64,000 nucleotides of DNA from Trichomonas vaginalis G3 (lineage: Eukaryota; Parabasalia; Trichomonadida; Trichomonadidae). A model generated the notes under the pieces. That model was given only the letters and a program-made list of their open reading frames with translations, did not search any database and had not been told where the DNA came from. Location of the stretch: the NCBI RefSeq assembly GCF_026262505.1, contig NW_026529174.1, forward strand, positions 1 through 64,000, read 5' to 3'. Below, one piece after another: positions 46,364 through 56,049 of this stretch. Made by a program: the position numbers and the translations under genes. Each line of letters opens with the position of its first letter. Positions within the stretch are counted from its first letter, which is position 1.

Positions 46364-47238
46364 ATGTTAGAAAAAAAGTTTGCTGACATTGACAAGAAAT
46401 TTGAGAATGTTTTAAACAAGAACAAGAGGAAGTTAGAAAATGCTCAGATAAAGCCTATACATGACAAGTTCTTATTTGCTCAGAATGGTATAACAGGTCT
46501 AATCGCACCACCTGGGTCGGGCAAGACTTTCACTTATCTTAAAATGGCTGCACAACAACAAGAACTAGATGAGAAGAACCCATTCTATGAGTTAGTTGTT
46601 ATTTGTAGTACTTCTGGTCAATTTGACCAAACCGTCAAATCGTTCAAAGATATTATAAAGAAGTCTAAGTTAGTATGTATAAAGGATACTGAGTTGTTAG
46701 ATTGGATAAAGAAGTACCAAAGAAGAGTTTTGAAGTATAATGCTATAAATGAGTATATAAATTCTAAGTTTAAAGACCCAAATGAGGAAATGCAGAGAAT
46801 ATTAGAGAAGAAACACTTCAGAAACAAACAGAAAGAGATAGAATACATTTCGAAGAAATTGCAATCGTACGATTGGAAGACTTACCCTCATAGATGTCTT
46901 CTTATCTTAGATGATTTCGCCTCTCATCCTTTGTTAAAGAACAGAGAACAAGATATGTGTCGAATTCTTAAGAAGCTCAGACACTTTAACATCTCAGTTG
47001 TCATTTGTGTACAGACAGCAAAGAGTTTAAGTAAGGATGTTAAAAGAATACTTACTGACATTGTACTTTTCCCGGATTGTCCGAAGACGATTTCATGGAA
47101 CTTATGAAAGAGTCCATGGCAGGTAAGTTTGACAGACATGAACTATGGGAGAAGTATAAAGTCATACAAGACCCTCATACTTCTTTCAGAATTCATATCT
47201 ACGCAAACAAAGTTCAAATTGTAAAAAGTCAAGCTTGA
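46364..47238 (+). pseudogene. Packaging ATPase locus, copy C (broken)
   Basis: A near-identical copy of the A32-like ATPase at 20575-21450, with APPGSGKT and CLLILDDF recognisable. It is broken, with about one break. Confidence 0.8.
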
Positions 47239-47697
47239 AAAATGTAAGTGTTTGGTCTTAGTCTGTTGTGGTGCTGCAGCTTTCGGTTCTTCTGGCTTTG
47301 GAAGACATTCAGGAAGAGGAACGTCGGACATTCGTTTGTGTCCTGTCGGAAGGAAGAACTTTTCCTGTTGGAAGGAAAAACTTTTCCTGTTGGAAGGAAG
47401 GACTCGGAATGTCGGAAGGAAATTTTTTTCCAGTTGTCGGGAAATTTTTTTCCAGTTGTCGGGAAAAAAGTTCTCAATTTTCGAAAATTTGAATGGTTTA
47501 CGGACGGACAACAGGAAAATTTTTTCCAGTTGTCGGGAAAATTTTTTCTTGTCGGAAGGAAGGACTCGGAATGTCGGATGGAAGGACTCGGAATGTCGGA
47601 TGGAAGGACTCGGAATGCCAGAAGGATTTGACGAGACAATTTACTTTATAGAGCTACCTGAGCCATCTGAAGTCAAGCGTAAAAATAAATGGTTCAT
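47239..47697. repeat. GGAAGGA/TTGTCGGGAAA short-repeat region with cargo-gene remnants
   Basis: It starts with a remnant matching the first residues of the Pro-rich cargo gene of B and the CGTCGGACATTCGTTTGTGT seed. It continues as clustered short repeats: TGTTGGAAGGAA, CCAGTTGTCGGGAAA, and three copies of ATGGAAGGACTCGGAATGTC-type units. It ends with a remnant resembling the start of the 120-residue cargo gene. The layout equals 23870-24330 in B, but the repeat unit is different. Confidence 0.75.
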
Positions 47698-48540
47698 CTA
47701 CTCTACTTGTTTGAAGTTGTCAAAATACTCTGTTATTTTTTCCTTCAGTAGCGGTAAGTCTTCTTTGAATGTAAGAATTGTACAACCTTTCATATCATAG
47801 TGAGTTTGAGGTAACGTATCTTGAACTATTTGTTTCACATCTTCATTCGGTGTCATTGAAATCGGTAAGTTTTCGCGATAGAACCAATTTCTGTCAGATT
47901 TGTAAATCTTAGCAAGGTCGTAAAAGCTTTTGTTGTTTCTTCTGACTAAATGCAACATAACCATATCTTTATCTTCTTCATTTTCCATCTCTTCAGTATA
48001 AATCATATACTTATAGTTCTTTTCCTTTCCTTTTGGTACCGAACGTGGTATTCTTTTCTGTATGTTTTTGTCTTTGGATTCAATGACTTCATCTTTTGCT
48101 TGAAGTTTCTTTTCCATCTCTTCACGTTCTTGTCTATGAATTTCGTCAAGAAGTTTACAAACATACCATGAATAGCGAGCTGAAGCCCACATTGCAACAG
48201 CATTTACAAGAAGTCTATGTACATACCAACCTCTCAAACCATTTGGCAAATTTTTACGATTTTCATAGAGTTTTGGCGACCCCTGTAAAAGTCGGTCTCG
48301 CTGTGCTTCGCTCAAAAGTTCTTGTGTGCTTTGGTTTTTGAACCAATCGTCTGTATGTTTGGTATCTGGTGCAAAACATGCTGTCAAAATACTTTGCATT
48401 TGGTACATATCGTCTTTGACCGAACGAATGAGACGTAACTGTTTGTTAAACTGTATGTACTCATATTCTTCATTTATAGCTTCATGAACGATAGCAGTTG
48501 TTGTGTTCTCTGTTGTTGACATATCTGTCTTTACATACAA
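47698..48540 (-). CDS. KilA-N domain protein
   Basis: An intact ORF of 280 residues; translation may start at the second Met (MSTTENT). KilA-N features: LIRSVKDDMYQMQSILTA, DDWFKNQSTQELL, then GLRGWYVHRLLVNAVAMWAS and WYVCKLLDEIHRQ. A coiled linker follows, then a C-terminal domain resembling those attached to KilA-N in large DNA viruses (FYDLAKIYKSDRNWFYRENL). KilA-N is a DNA-binding domain of phages and large DNA viruses and is greatly expanded in T. vaginalis. It is absent from copy B. Confidence 0.85.
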   Translation of the reverse strand: MYVKTDMSTTENTTTAIVHEAINEEYEYIQFNKQLRLIRSVKDDMYQMQSILTACFAPDTKHTDDWFKNQSTQELLSEAQRDRLLQGSPKLYENRKNLPNGLRGWYVHRLLVNAVAMWASARYSWYVCKLLDEIHRQEREEMEKKLQAKDEVIESKDKNIQKRIPRSVPKGKEKNYKYMIYTEEMENEEDKDMVMLHLVRRNNKSFYDLAKIYKSDRNWFYRENLPISMTPNEDVKQIVQDTLPQTHYDMKGCTILTFKEDLPLLKEKITEYFDNFKQVE

Positions 48541-48612
48541 AATAAAAAAATAAAAAAAAATAAAATTAGCGTTATTTTTTCTATCTTGTATAAAAGACCA
48601 AAAATAAACGCT
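48541..48612. promoter_or_regulatory. Upstream region of the first KilA-N gene
   Basis: AAATAAAAAAATAAAAAAAA-type sequence just upstream of the minus-strand start, comparable to the T/A tracts before the other element genes. Confidence 0.35.
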
Positions 48613-49224
48613 TTACATGTATTTTTCAGCAACTTCGTCAAATAATTTTATAGCTTTATCTATCTCATCTACTTCAAACGTTTCTTTACCTTTCGTGGGA
48701 GCACCATACATTTTCTCAAACTTTTCAAGCAGTTCTGTTTCTGCAGCTCTCATATCGTTAACAAACACAACCTTAACTCTATTGACTGTAGAGTCATATC
48801 TTTTAGTTATATTAAATGTTCTTCCTATCTTATATCTCTTTGTATTGAAGTCTTTCGGTTTCTGAACGATGTAAAGTAAGCCTTCACTGCAACGTTCTGA
48901 GTCGAATAAACCATATGTTATGAAGTTATATCCAACAACTGGGTCTAACCAGAACAAAACTACTGGTATAAGACTTTTGTCTATAAGATATGCTGTAGTT
49001 CCATGAAATCTTACCGATATCATAAGCTCAGGATTTCTTGTCAAAATTTTCTGAGATGAAGCATTTTTAACCCAGTCGTGTGGTTTCTTTCCAGATGGAG
49101 ATATAATGTCTGACAAAGAATATTTGTTGTATTTCTTTGAGTATCTTACGTTTAAATCACCAATTCTAACCAATTTAGTGTTATTGTCTATCTTTTTAAC
49201 TGTTTCAAACTCAGTGTTTGACAT
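48613..49224 (-). CDS. KilA-N protein fused to a T5orf172/GIY-YIG-like domain
   Basis: An intact 203-residue ORF. KilA-N part: VRYSKKYNKYSLSDIISPSG, then DWVKNASSQKIL, then FHGTTAYLIDKSLIPVVLFW. From about residue 117, LLYIVQKPKDFNTKRYKIGR followed by AAETELLEKFEKMYGAPTKGKETF matches the T5orf172 version of the GIY-YIG nuclease fold (YIV, KIGR and E-x-x-L signatures). Such fusions occur in giant viruses and phages. It lies tandem to another KilA-N gene and is absent from copy B. Confidence 0.85.
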   Translation of the reverse strand: MSNTEFETVKKIDNNTKLVRIGDLNVRYSKKYNKYSLSDIISPSGKKPHDWVKNASSQKILTRNPELMISVRFHGTTAYLIDKSLIPVVLFWLDPVVGYNFITYGLFDSERCSEGLLYIVQKPKDFNTKRYKIGRTFNITKRYDSTVNRVKVVFVNDMRAAETELLEKFEKMYGAPTKGKETFEVDEIDKAIKLFDEVAEKYM

Positions 49225-49643
49225 TTCCTGTTCTTACATACAAAATAAAAAAAAATATTTTAAAAAAACTAACTTTAATTTTATTTTGTATAAAAGATAC
49301 AGTTATATCATGAAATTTGGTCATTTTTTTACGATTTTCATGTGTTTTAGGCGTTCCTCGGTTTTCCGCGGGTCGCAATTTTTTACGATTTTCGAATGGA
49401 ATCTCTATCCTCGGTTTTCCGAGGGTAGCAAACATATGAGGAAATTCATGAATTTTATACAGAATTCGGCAAAAATATATTTTATGTTAGCATGTTAGAT
49501 CTAACACGTTTTCTAACATGTTTTCTAACATGGTCTAAAACACACAAAACTCATGAAATTTCATACGGAATTCAGCAAAAATAATGTTTATGTTAGAATG
49601 TTAGATCTAACATGTTTTCTAACATGTTTTCTAACATAACTAT
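49225..49643 (+). repeat. Two TTAGATCTAA hairpin repeats beside the 304-residue gene
   Basis: 49483-49531 (ATGTTAGATCTAACACGTTTT) and 49590-49637 (ATGTTAGATCTAACATGTTTT), each followed by CTAACATG repeats. They are preceded by AATTCGGCAAAAATATA or AATTCAGCAAAAATAATG. Upstream, TTTTTTACGATTTTC occurs twice, with CCTCGGTTTTCCG copies near 49357 and 49411. Confidence 0.8.
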
Positions 49644-50558
49644 TTACAAGCGTTTTACATGGTATATGTTGCGATGGTTCATGACTCTAAACAATTTCGT
49701 GGCTTCAATTTCTTCTTTTAGTACATCGAATGTTTTAACGATACCGAAAGTTTCTTTATACTTCTTCTTGACGTCAGATAGAAGGAAATCGTCAGCTGTT
49801 GGATAGTTTTTGTTCAGAAATTCTAACATGTTCATTTTATCTTCTGCTGGTTTTTCTGCTTCTTTCTTTAAATCTGCATAGTCGTTTCGCATACGTTCTA
49901 TCTCTTTGACGGAGTAGTTATATTTCCTCATTGCTGCTTTACATTTTGAACATTGCGGGTTCATTTTTGCGTTATATTCTGAAACCTTACCTGCTAAAAC
50001 AACTAAAGCGTCAATGGTTTTCTTCATCTCGAACATAGCGGGTTTTATTTGTTCGTTCCATACCTTACCCCTACTATCTTTATCTCTTATTTCCCAAACA
50101 CATTTTGCAACTAATGAAACAAAGTTGTCGTAGGTCTTAAATTCTTCGGATTTGTAAAGGTCAGAGATGTTCTTATATACCATGTCGCAATCTTTGTCCA
50201 TAACCTTATGGTTGCAATGAAAACCAAGGAATTCATAATTTACCTTTCGTATGAACTTCTTTATTTCTACTGAGTCAGTTGCTTTGACTTCTATTTCGTC
50301 AAATTCGGGAATAGTGAGTTTTTGTTGTTGGATTTCAGGAAGTTTAGGTAAATGGTCAATAATATCCTGCATTTCATAAAGATACTGTTCATTTGTTTCA
50401 TCTTTCGCACTACAGTCTAAATTACTTGTTAAAAGTTCTTGCTTTATCTTCTGGATTTTTGTTTCGAAAGTATATGAAGAAGGAATGAAGCTTTTCATCT
50501 CTACTAACATTGAAGTTGGGTTCATGACTAACGAGTTTGGTGCTGTTGTTGCTAACAT
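49644..50558 (-). CDS. Unknown cassette protein (304 residues), copy C
   Basis: Homologue of the 313-residue gene at 21686-22627 in B, nearly identical except for the first residues. It keeps the Cys/His clusters and is again enclosed by inverted TTAGATCTAA repeats. In C its neighbours are KilA-N genes instead of the B cargo, so the gene and its flanks look like a unit. No family is recognised. Confidence 0.75.
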   Translation of the reverse strand: MLATTAPNSLVMNPTSMLVEMKSFIPSSYTFETKIQKIKQELLTSNLDCSAKDETNEQYLYEMQDIIDHLPKLPEIQQQKLTIPEFDEIEVKATDSVEIKKFIRKVNYEFLGFHCNHKVMDKDCDMVYKNISDLYKSEEFKTYDNFVSLVAKCVWEIRDKDSRGKVWNEQIKPAMFEMKKTIDALVVLAGKVSEYNAKMNPQCSKCKAAMRKYNYSVKEIERMRNDYADLKKEAEKPAEDKMNMLEFLNKNYPTADDFLLSDVKKKYKETFGIVKTFDVLKEEIEATKLFRVMNHRNIYHVKRL

Positions 50559-51018
50559 GTTCTTACAATAAAAATAAAAAATATTTTTTTAAAAAAACTA
50601 ACTTTATTTTTTATGTTTTTTGTGAAAGTGTCAAAACTCATGAATTTCATGAGTTTTCTACGATGTTAGAAAACGTGTTAGAAAACGTGTTAGATCTAAC
50701 ATTCTAACATAAAATATATTTTTTGGTCGTTTACACTCATTACGAAGAAGAAGTCTTAACAAAACATTTACGATGAAGAAGTTTCGACAAAACATTTACG
50801 ATGAAATTCATGAAAATTCATGAAAATTCAAGAGGTTAGAAAAGAGGTTAGAAAAGAGGTTAGATCTAACCTTCTACCCTAAATTATATTTTTGCCGAAT
50901 TCTGTATAAAACTCATGAGTTTTAGACCATGTTAGAAAACGTGTTAGAAAACATGTTAGATCTAACATTCTAACATAAACATTATTTTTGCTGAATTCAA
51001 TAAAAATAAATGGTTCAT
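50559..51018 (-). repeat. Three TTAGATCTAA-family hairpin repeats
   Basis: 50663-50712 (AACGTGTTAGATCTAACATT), 50836-50882 (variant GAGGTTAGATCTAACCTTCT) and 50930-50978 (ACATGTTAGATCTAACATTC). GAAGTCTTAACAAAACATTT between them is a diverged copy of the 25-bp terminal unit. AAATTCATGAAAATTCAAGA also recurs. Confidence 0.8.
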
Positions 51019-51681
51019 TTACTCACAATATTTTTGTACAAAACGACCCCAAACTTTTAACTTCTTTTCTGCAGCTTCTAATGAAATTTTAGCGAGTTCA
51101 TATTCTCTAAATTCTCTCTTTAAATCTTCTTGTTCCCATTGGTCTAGTTCGTATGGAGAATCTCTATAACCAGAACATATCTCACGTTCATGTTCTATTT
51201 GTTTTTCATGCATTTTTCTAACTTCTTCTTCAAACAAAGGTTTTGCATTCTCTACTGTATCTTCAAGTTCTTCTTCATCTAACTTCTCATGAACTTTCTT
51301 GTCTATGGAGTCCATAATTTTTCCAACTGCTATACAATATTTTGGAGAAGCCCACATTGCAATATAGTTTACAAGTCTTGGGTCTACATACGTTCCTCTA
51401 ACCTGTTTGATTTCATCCGGAATTCCTGCATGAACTTTGTATAAAAAGCAACCGCCGGAATTCCGGCGGTTGGTATATTCTTCACAAAATGCCGTATAAT
51501 ACTCTTCCCAGGACTTATTTTCCAACAACTTTCTAAAGTCTTTCCTAAACTGCTGACACATATTTGTTACATTTATATAACCATCCTTGTCTCTACGTAA
51601 GACTTCAATACCGTTGTAAGTGCCTTTTGTGAATGTTTCGCCATTAGATTTGTTCGTGAACGTTTTTGCTTCGACTGTCAT
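51019..51681 (-). CDS. KilA-N domain protein with embedded palindrome
   Basis: An intact 220-residue ORF. KilA-N text: GIEVLRRDKDGYINVTNMCQ, WEEYYTAFCEEYTNRRNSGG, then YVDPRLVNYIAMWASPKYCI. The C-terminus is a charged coiled coil. Inside the coding region, CCGCCGGAATTCCGGCGG (51454-51471) is a perfect 18-bp palindrome lying in the EEYTNRRNSGG stretch, and related fragments recur downstream at 51838 and 52079. The palindrome may be a small inserted repeat that keeps the frame. Confidence 0.85.
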   Translation of the reverse strand: MTVEAKTFTNKSNGETFTKGTYNGIEVLRRDKDGYINVTNMCQQFRKDFRKLLENKSWEEYYTAFCEEYTNRRNSGGCFLYKVHAGIPDEIKQVRGTYVDPRLVNYIAMWASPKYCIAVGKIMDSIDKKVHEKLDEEELEDTVENAKPLFEEEVRKMHEKQIEHEREICSGYRDSPYELDQWEQEDLKREFREYELAKISLEAAEKKLKVWGRFVQKYCE

Positions 51682-52278
51682 TTTCAGTTCTTACAATAAA
51701 AATAAAAAATATTTTTGAGTGGCTTAACCGTCGGACATCCGTTTGTGGCTTAACCGTCGGACATTCGTTTGTGGCTTAACCGTCGGACATTCGTTTGTGG
51801 CTCGACCTCAAAACAAGCATTTTGTGAAGAATATACCAACCGCCGGAATTCCGCGGGTTGCTTTTTTTATACAAAATTCAAGAGTTTTGTGTGTTTTCTA
51901 CGATGTTGTCAAAATGTCGTGTTGTCACACTTTTTAAAAGAAGTTCATTTGACCTGGTGACCTGGTGACCTGGTTCCACCTAAAATATATTTTTGCCGAA
52001 TTCAAGAGTTTTGGTTGAAAAATACGGTCGAGCCAAAAGTGGCTCGACCTCAAAACAAGCATTTTGTGAAGAATATACCAACCGCCGGAATTCCGCGGGT
52101 TGCTTTTTTTATACAAAATTCAAGAGTTTTGCGTGTTTTCTACGATGTTGTCAAAATGTCGTGTTGTCACACTTTTTCAGAGAAGTTAAAATGACCGAGG
52201 CACATAGGCACATAGGCACACCTAAAAACCATCTAACCAAAACTCATTTTTCAATACTTTTTCAGCACTTTTCCGTAG
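51682..52278. repeat. Repeat patchwork: 26-bp triplet and duplicated KilA-N gene fragments
   Basis: GTGGCTTAACCGTCGGACAT units (26-bp period) occur three times at 51719-51796. CAAAACAAGCATTTTGTGAA, then ATACCAACCGCCGGAATTCC and GCGGGTTGCTTTTTT follow at about 51810-51870 and again at about 52052-52112. These match, inverted, the EEYTNRRNSGG region of the adjacent KilA-N gene. GACCTGGTGACCTGGTGACC (near 51951) and GCACATAGGCACATAGGCAC (near 52200) are small tandem runs. Confidence 0.8.
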
Positions 52279-52405
52279 TTATATATGAAAGACAATTCGA
52301 GATAAAATTTCTTCATCTGATATATTCCTACCGGCGTTTGTAAACATATAGTCTAACGGTTTTGTATCTGCTACTTTTGTTCTTTGTTTTTCAACCTGAA
52401 GCATT
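52279..52405 (-). pseudogene. Short degraded remnant related to the locus beside the fibre gene
   Basis: Broken pieces of text resemble the N-terminus of the gene starting at 58732 (TKPLD and FTN motifs). It is broken. It suggests that a diverged relative of that locus once stood here. Confidence 0.4.
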
Positions 52406-52461
52406 TAATATATGTAAAAATATACTGTTTTAAAAACGTTTTTACTTCATGCAATGTTTTA

Positions 52462-54619
52462 CTATTTCATGCAATGTTTTATTTCTGTGCCGTTTTCAAG
52501 CACACCCCAATACTTACGCTTGGAGAGGACATGAACTTCGGAAAATACCTTATCTAGCTTAAAACAGCCCATCTTCTCACCGACTAAACCCATTTCAATG
52601 AGTTTGTTGTATCCTTCTTCGTTCGTCATGAGTGCGTCAATGTTCTCATAGTAAACCTTGACTTTGGATTTGACTTCGGAGAAGAATTTGTTGTACTCGT
52701 CAAGGACTGCCTTTGCGAACTGAGGGTAAGACCAATGTTCGACAATAGGTTTTACTGTGGTTACTAAGCCACCTTGACCTTGAGTAAATTCGTATTTCAA
52801 AACAAAAGGGGAGAACCTTTCAACAAAGTTGTCGACCTTCTCATAGTGTTTACTCTTCATCTTTTGAGGTTTCTTAATGGAATATCCCCATGTCGAATTC
52901 ATAAGCAATTTGAGTGTCATTGCAAGTTTGGGGTTTGAAGCTTTCCTAATATCATAGAGTTTGTTGTATGACTTTTCCAACTGTATAGTTCCTTCCCGGG
53001 AACTCACCATCTTCGTTTGGAATTCCAGTCGGGATATATTGGACAAACCTCATGTACGCAGCGTTAAGGTCGACATAGTATATCTTTTCATCTGAGTCGA
53101 ACTTGTCGCAACCAATTGGTCCAGTTTGTGGAAATTCAAGTGAGTCTCTTATCTTCTGCGAAACTTCTCCTGTTATCTCATAAACATCGTCGAAGCAACC
53201 TGTTTCATATATTAAACCTTCTGACCTAACTCAGATGCTCTCCAATACAATTTGACGTCAATTGGATGTCTCAATGGAAGTTTGTTTATAGCATCTTGAA
53301 GTTCTTGCAACCTCATTGGAAGTTCTTCTGGGTTCAGGTTGGTATCCGAACAATCCAACTCCTTTTGGAACTGTGTACTTCTTTTGTGCTAGAACTTTGT
53401 CTGGAACAACTTTTGGTCTTGCTAACAGTGAAAAGTTTGTTTCGTCTTTTGGTACAAAACTTTCTGTCAGCTTGTCATCTGGAATCGGTTCCAACAAACC
53501 TTTCTCGAAAAGAATGTTAACAGCTCTGACAATGTTGCACTTACCTTTTCCGAACAATGGGTTTGTAAGACTTTCGTTCAACATGAAGTGGTTGTGGACA
53601 ATTGCAATCTTCAACCATGGTAAATTGAACTCAACAACATAGTCGTCATGTGAAGAACCTTTAGCTGTAGGTATGTTGACTCGGATATTCACATTTGCCA
53701 ACGGTGCAATTTTTGCCAATTGACCTCTGAGCATGTACCTTGTCTTCACACATGACTCAAGATACTTCATCTTCTCATCTGTAACAAGACCAGAGTTCCT
53801 GAGACATGTAAGAATACAAGGTTCATTGACAATTGTTTCAATTGAATTGTAAATTCCATACCTTGTCAAGTCAATGTCAGACTTATTTATGAAGGGGAAG
53901 TATCCAGCATGTTGTCTGACTGCTTGAGGGTTGGGTTGGTACCATTCGAACTTGACACTTGCAATTCCTTCAATTGCATTCAAAATGTCTGAGTCGGAGT
54001 CAACCATTTGTTCTCTCTTTGTAGTCTTGAAAGCGTCAAGAAGTTGTGCGGCTGTTGTGACATTGCCATGTGCATAGTAAATGTGACCGTCCAAATCTGT
54101 TACGGTTAGTCTGAGATTGTATCCTTTCTTATTTCCGTCTTGAATGGCAGCAAGTACACCCATGAAGCCTTCTTTGTTCTTTCCTTCGTCAAAGTTTACT
54201 GTAAAGGTTCGACCAGATGTAATTTGACTTCTAACTTCACGATACTTCTCATATGCATATCTTGTTCTTTCCATGGGAGCATGTGCGTCTTCACCTTTTC
54301 CTTTTTTCCTTCTCAAAGGATGCAATTGTTCGTCATGTTTCCAGTAGAATCTGGCAAAGCCGTCGTGTCCTTCAACTTGAGGTTCACTAACATTGAAAGG
54401 CATGTCCATAAGACGTTCTTCTTCTAACCTCTCTAATCTGTTTGGATAATTGGCGCGCGCTGTTTCTAAGTCCATTTCGTAGCGAAGACCAGACAATTTG
54501 TCATAGACTTTTATGGGTCTTCCCTTCCTATATTTAAAATTCTTCGAAACTCTCCAACCATATCTTTGCAACTCTGCTTTTATTCTAGCAGACTTTCTAT
54601 CCATTCTATATGGGGGCAT
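52462..54619 (-). pseudogene. PolB: B-family DNA polymerase locus, copy C (broken)
   Basis: Near-identical to 26762-28915 over its length, with the palm text KLAMTLKLLMNSTWGY and the N-terminal NEPCILTCLRNSG still readable. It is broken, with about two breaks. A short duplication of its 3'-terminal codons follows it. Confidence 0.85.
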
Positions 54620-54642
54620 TTTTATAAAAATAAAAAAATGTT

Positions 54643-55227
54643 TTAAAATGGTATGCCATATAGCTTCTTGAATTTGTTAAGATGTATTTGAACGTATTTT
54701 CCATCTGTATCTCTAGCGTTTACATGAGCATAGCCCGCCTTAGTAAAACATACTTGTAATTTCCTATAGTTTACGCCGGTATAAAAGTAGAAAGAGTCTT
54801 GTTCTTCGCTATAGTAGTAAAACTCAAACGTATGCTCGCCATAGTCTGTAATTTCAATTGCTTCATCTTCTAGTTCGTCGACAAATTCGAATACAATATC
54901 TCGAAATTTGCCTATGTTCTTACTGTTTTCAGAACAAGTGACCCAGCGTAAATTTTCAAGTCTATTGTCGTTTCTTATATGGTTTATATGGTCTACAAAA
55001 GGTAAATTGTTAGGGTTCGGTATAAAATGAGTTGCAATGACAACATGTTTAAAATAGTTTTTTCCACTCATCTTCATATTAGCATATCCGTCATTTCGCT
55101 CCCATCCGCTTAAAACTCTTTTTGTCTTTTTGTTTCTGACTTCAAATGACTCACAACAGTGAATTTCATATTTCTCATCTAACAAACAAGTTTCCCAACG
55201 GTCTGTTCCAACAAACTCAGCGTACAT
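54643..55227 (-). CDS. NUMOD4/HNH homing-endonuclease-like protein
   Basis: An intact 194-residue ORF. NUMOD4-like start: WETCLLDEKYEIHCCESFEVRNKKTKRVL (first part WETCLLDEKYEI). The HNH part follows: VVIATHFIPNP, then FVDHINHIRNDNRLENLRWV and TCSENSKN, the typical V-D-H-I-N-(x)-N-x-x-N-L-x-W-V pattern. A further C-terminal domain (GEHTFEFYYYSEEQDSF on) may bind DNA. It sits between the polymerase and the 193-residue gene; the same interval in copy B is only 31 bp, so this gene was gained in C or lost from B. Confidence 0.82.
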   Translation of the reverse strand: MYAEFVGTDRWETCLLDEKYEIHCCESFEVRNKKTKRVLSGWERNDGYANMKMSGKNYFKHVVIATHFIPNPNNLPFVDHINHIRNDNRLENLRWVTCSENSKNIGKFRDIVFEFVDELEDEAIEITDYGEHTFEFYYYSEEQDSFYFYTGVNYRKLQVCFTKAGYAHVNARDTDGKYVQIHLNKFKKLYGIPF

Positions 55228-55273
55228 TTCAAATAAAATAAAAAAATATTTTTTTTGAAAAATGTTTTTCTCT

Positions 55274-55855
55274 TTACTTTACGTAACCACCTGCTACCAA
55301 AAGCCTTTGACGCCAACCCATACCAGCTAATGAAGGTTGACTTTTAGTATTGAAACTAACCTTTGGTTTTGGTTTATCTTCAGTTTTTGGCTCCCCTTCT
55401 TCTATCGGTCTTTCGTCACTTTTCGGTTCCTCTGACTTTACCTCACTTGCAGGTATGGTTGTGTCGTTAGTATCTTCGTAAATATCATATGCCATTTGTT
55501 TTTGTTTTCCTTTCAACTTTTTGTGTTTGTTGTAAAGTTTAGAATATTTCGACTCTAAGTCAATGAGATGTTCTATAATGAACTGTTGGTCAGTGAAGTA
55601 TACCTTCCCATCTGTTGTCTCTTTAACTCCTTCAGACTTCAATATTTTATTTGTGAGAGTCTGTTTCTTTTTTGAGATACTAGCCGTTCCATTTCTATGA
55701 AAAGTGACTTTGTAGTTAGGGTTTGCATTTCCAGACCTCACACTTTCTATTATTGAATTTTTCTCTTCATCTGTAAGTTCTTTGACAGGTTTTGACAATG
55801 GTTCTGAACTTTTTGTTTGTGGTGTCAAATCTACCGTTTCAACTTCTTCGGTCAT
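55274..55855 (-). CDS. Unknown protein with disordered ends, copy C
   Basis: A 193-residue homologue of 28947-29513, with a few substitutions and one five-residue insertion before the conserved GMGWRQRL end. Confidence 0.65.
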   Translation of the reverse strand: MTEEVETVDLTPQTKSSEPLSKPVKELTDEEKNSIIESVRSGNANPNYKVTFHRNGTASISKKKQTLTNKILKSEGVKETTDGKVYFTDQQFIIEHLIDLESKYSKLYNKHKKLKGKQKQMAYDIYEDTNDTTIPASEVKSEEPKSDERPIEEGEPKTEDKPKPKVSFNTKSQPSLAGMGWRQRLLVAGGYVK

Positions 55856-55874
55856 TTCATCTCAGTAAAAAATT

Positions 55875-56030
55875 TTAGTTTGGTTTGTTTTCAACTGGTT
55901 GTTTAGGTTTTTTAAGTCGGTCTAAAACTTCCTGAGGTATAGGAAGAACTTGACAAACACGTGGTTGTGTAACTGCTGGAAGCCGACAAATCCATCTTGA
56001 GCCCATTTGTCTCAATGCTGTATTGTTCAT
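55875..56030 (-). CDS. 51-residue conserved small protein, copy C
   Basis: The same ORF as 29533-29688. Open reading and near identity in both copies support it as a real gene. Confidence 0.6.
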   Translation of the reverse strand: MNNTALRQMGSRWICRLPAVTQPRVCQVLPIPQEVLDRLKKPKQPVENKPN

Positions 56031-56049
56031 TTCATCTCAGTAAAAAAAT

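Noticed and set aside
51719-51796. CRISPR-like direct repeats
   Set aside because: Copies are adjacent without unique spacers, there are only three, and no cas gene is present. The 25-bp arrays of copy C were rejected for the same reason.
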